Positions 8,589 to 8,611 of a DNA stretch of 8,611 nucleotides are shown here, in pieces. Within the stretch, counting starts at the first letter, position 1. Every line of letters begins with the position of its first letter. The notes under the pieces are model-generated. The model was given only the letters and a program-made list of their open reading frames with translations. It did not search any database and was not told where the DNA came from. This DNA is from Alphaproteobacteria bacterium (GTDB taxonomy: Bacteria; Pseudomonadota; Alphaproteobacteria; Rickettsiales; JAIXRX01). The translations under genes and the position numbers were made by a program. The stretch covers positions 1 to 8,611 of the forward strand of contig JAIXRX010000190.1 in assembly GCA_027485005.1 (NCBI GenBank), given 5' to 3'.

Positions 8589-8611
8589 AAAAACAAAAAC
8601 GGGCGAAAGCC
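8589..8611 (-). terminator. Partial intrinsic terminator of an upstream - strand gene, cut by the window edge
   Basis: Read on the - strand, the window begins GGC-TTTC-GCCCG followed by TTTTTGTTTTT. Three base pairs of the stem are visible, and the 3' arm GCCCG shows that a 5-bp stem would be completed by two bases beyond the edge. The U-rich tail is that of a rho-independent terminator. It suggests that a separate - strand transcript ends just before the sucB leader. Confidence 0.5.

Noticed and set aside
8300..8596. A 98-residue - strand reading frame upstream of and overlapping the start of sucB
   Set aside because: It overlaps the sucB start in another frame, has no recognisable domain, and begins at a probable terminator. 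Its coding look is poor.

Overview
The window looks like ordinary chromosome from an alphaproteobacterium of moderate GC content. Three things suggest this: the guaB–RsmB-like pair, the membrane M23 peptidase followed directly by a bactofilin, and a sucB–lpdA pair. The assignment is inferred from gene content and order; no rRNA is present to confirm it. No tRNA, CRISPR array, insertion sequence or other mobile element is visible.

Layout. Positions 1-258 are a non-coding leader with a good promoter candidate and two adjacent RNA hairpins in front of guaB. From 259 to 5657 five genes run on the + strand with almost no space between them: guaB (IMP dehydrogenase), an RsmB/NOP-family rRNA m5C methyltransferase, a one-pass membrane M23 metallopeptidase, a bactofilin, and a cysteine-rich prepilin-like protein. 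Two of the last three junctions are overlaps, so the peptidase, bactofilin and prepilin are probably translated together. A strong symmetric hairpin (5675-5704) ends this unit and also ends the convergent - strand unit. That second unit is sucB (8334 to 7156) followed by lpdA (7119 to 5731), encoding the E2 and E3 subunits of the 2-oxoglutarate dehydrogenase complex. Upstream of sucB is a 277-base non-coding stretch with a weak promoter candidate and, at the window edge, half of a probable terminator for another - strand gene.

How the genes work together. The + strand unit joins GMP synthesis and rRNA modification to an envelope-shaping module. A bactofilin polymer on the inner face of the membrane probably positions the M23 enzyme, which would cut peptidoglycan in the periplasm. 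The prepilin joined to this module is the least expected element. The - strand unit supplies two of the three subunits of a TCA-cycle complex; sucA is not in the window.

I see no clearly new defence, mobile or biosynthetic system. The items most worth a second look are the structured guaB leader and the bactofilin–prepilin coupling, together with the eight-cysteine layout of that prepilin.
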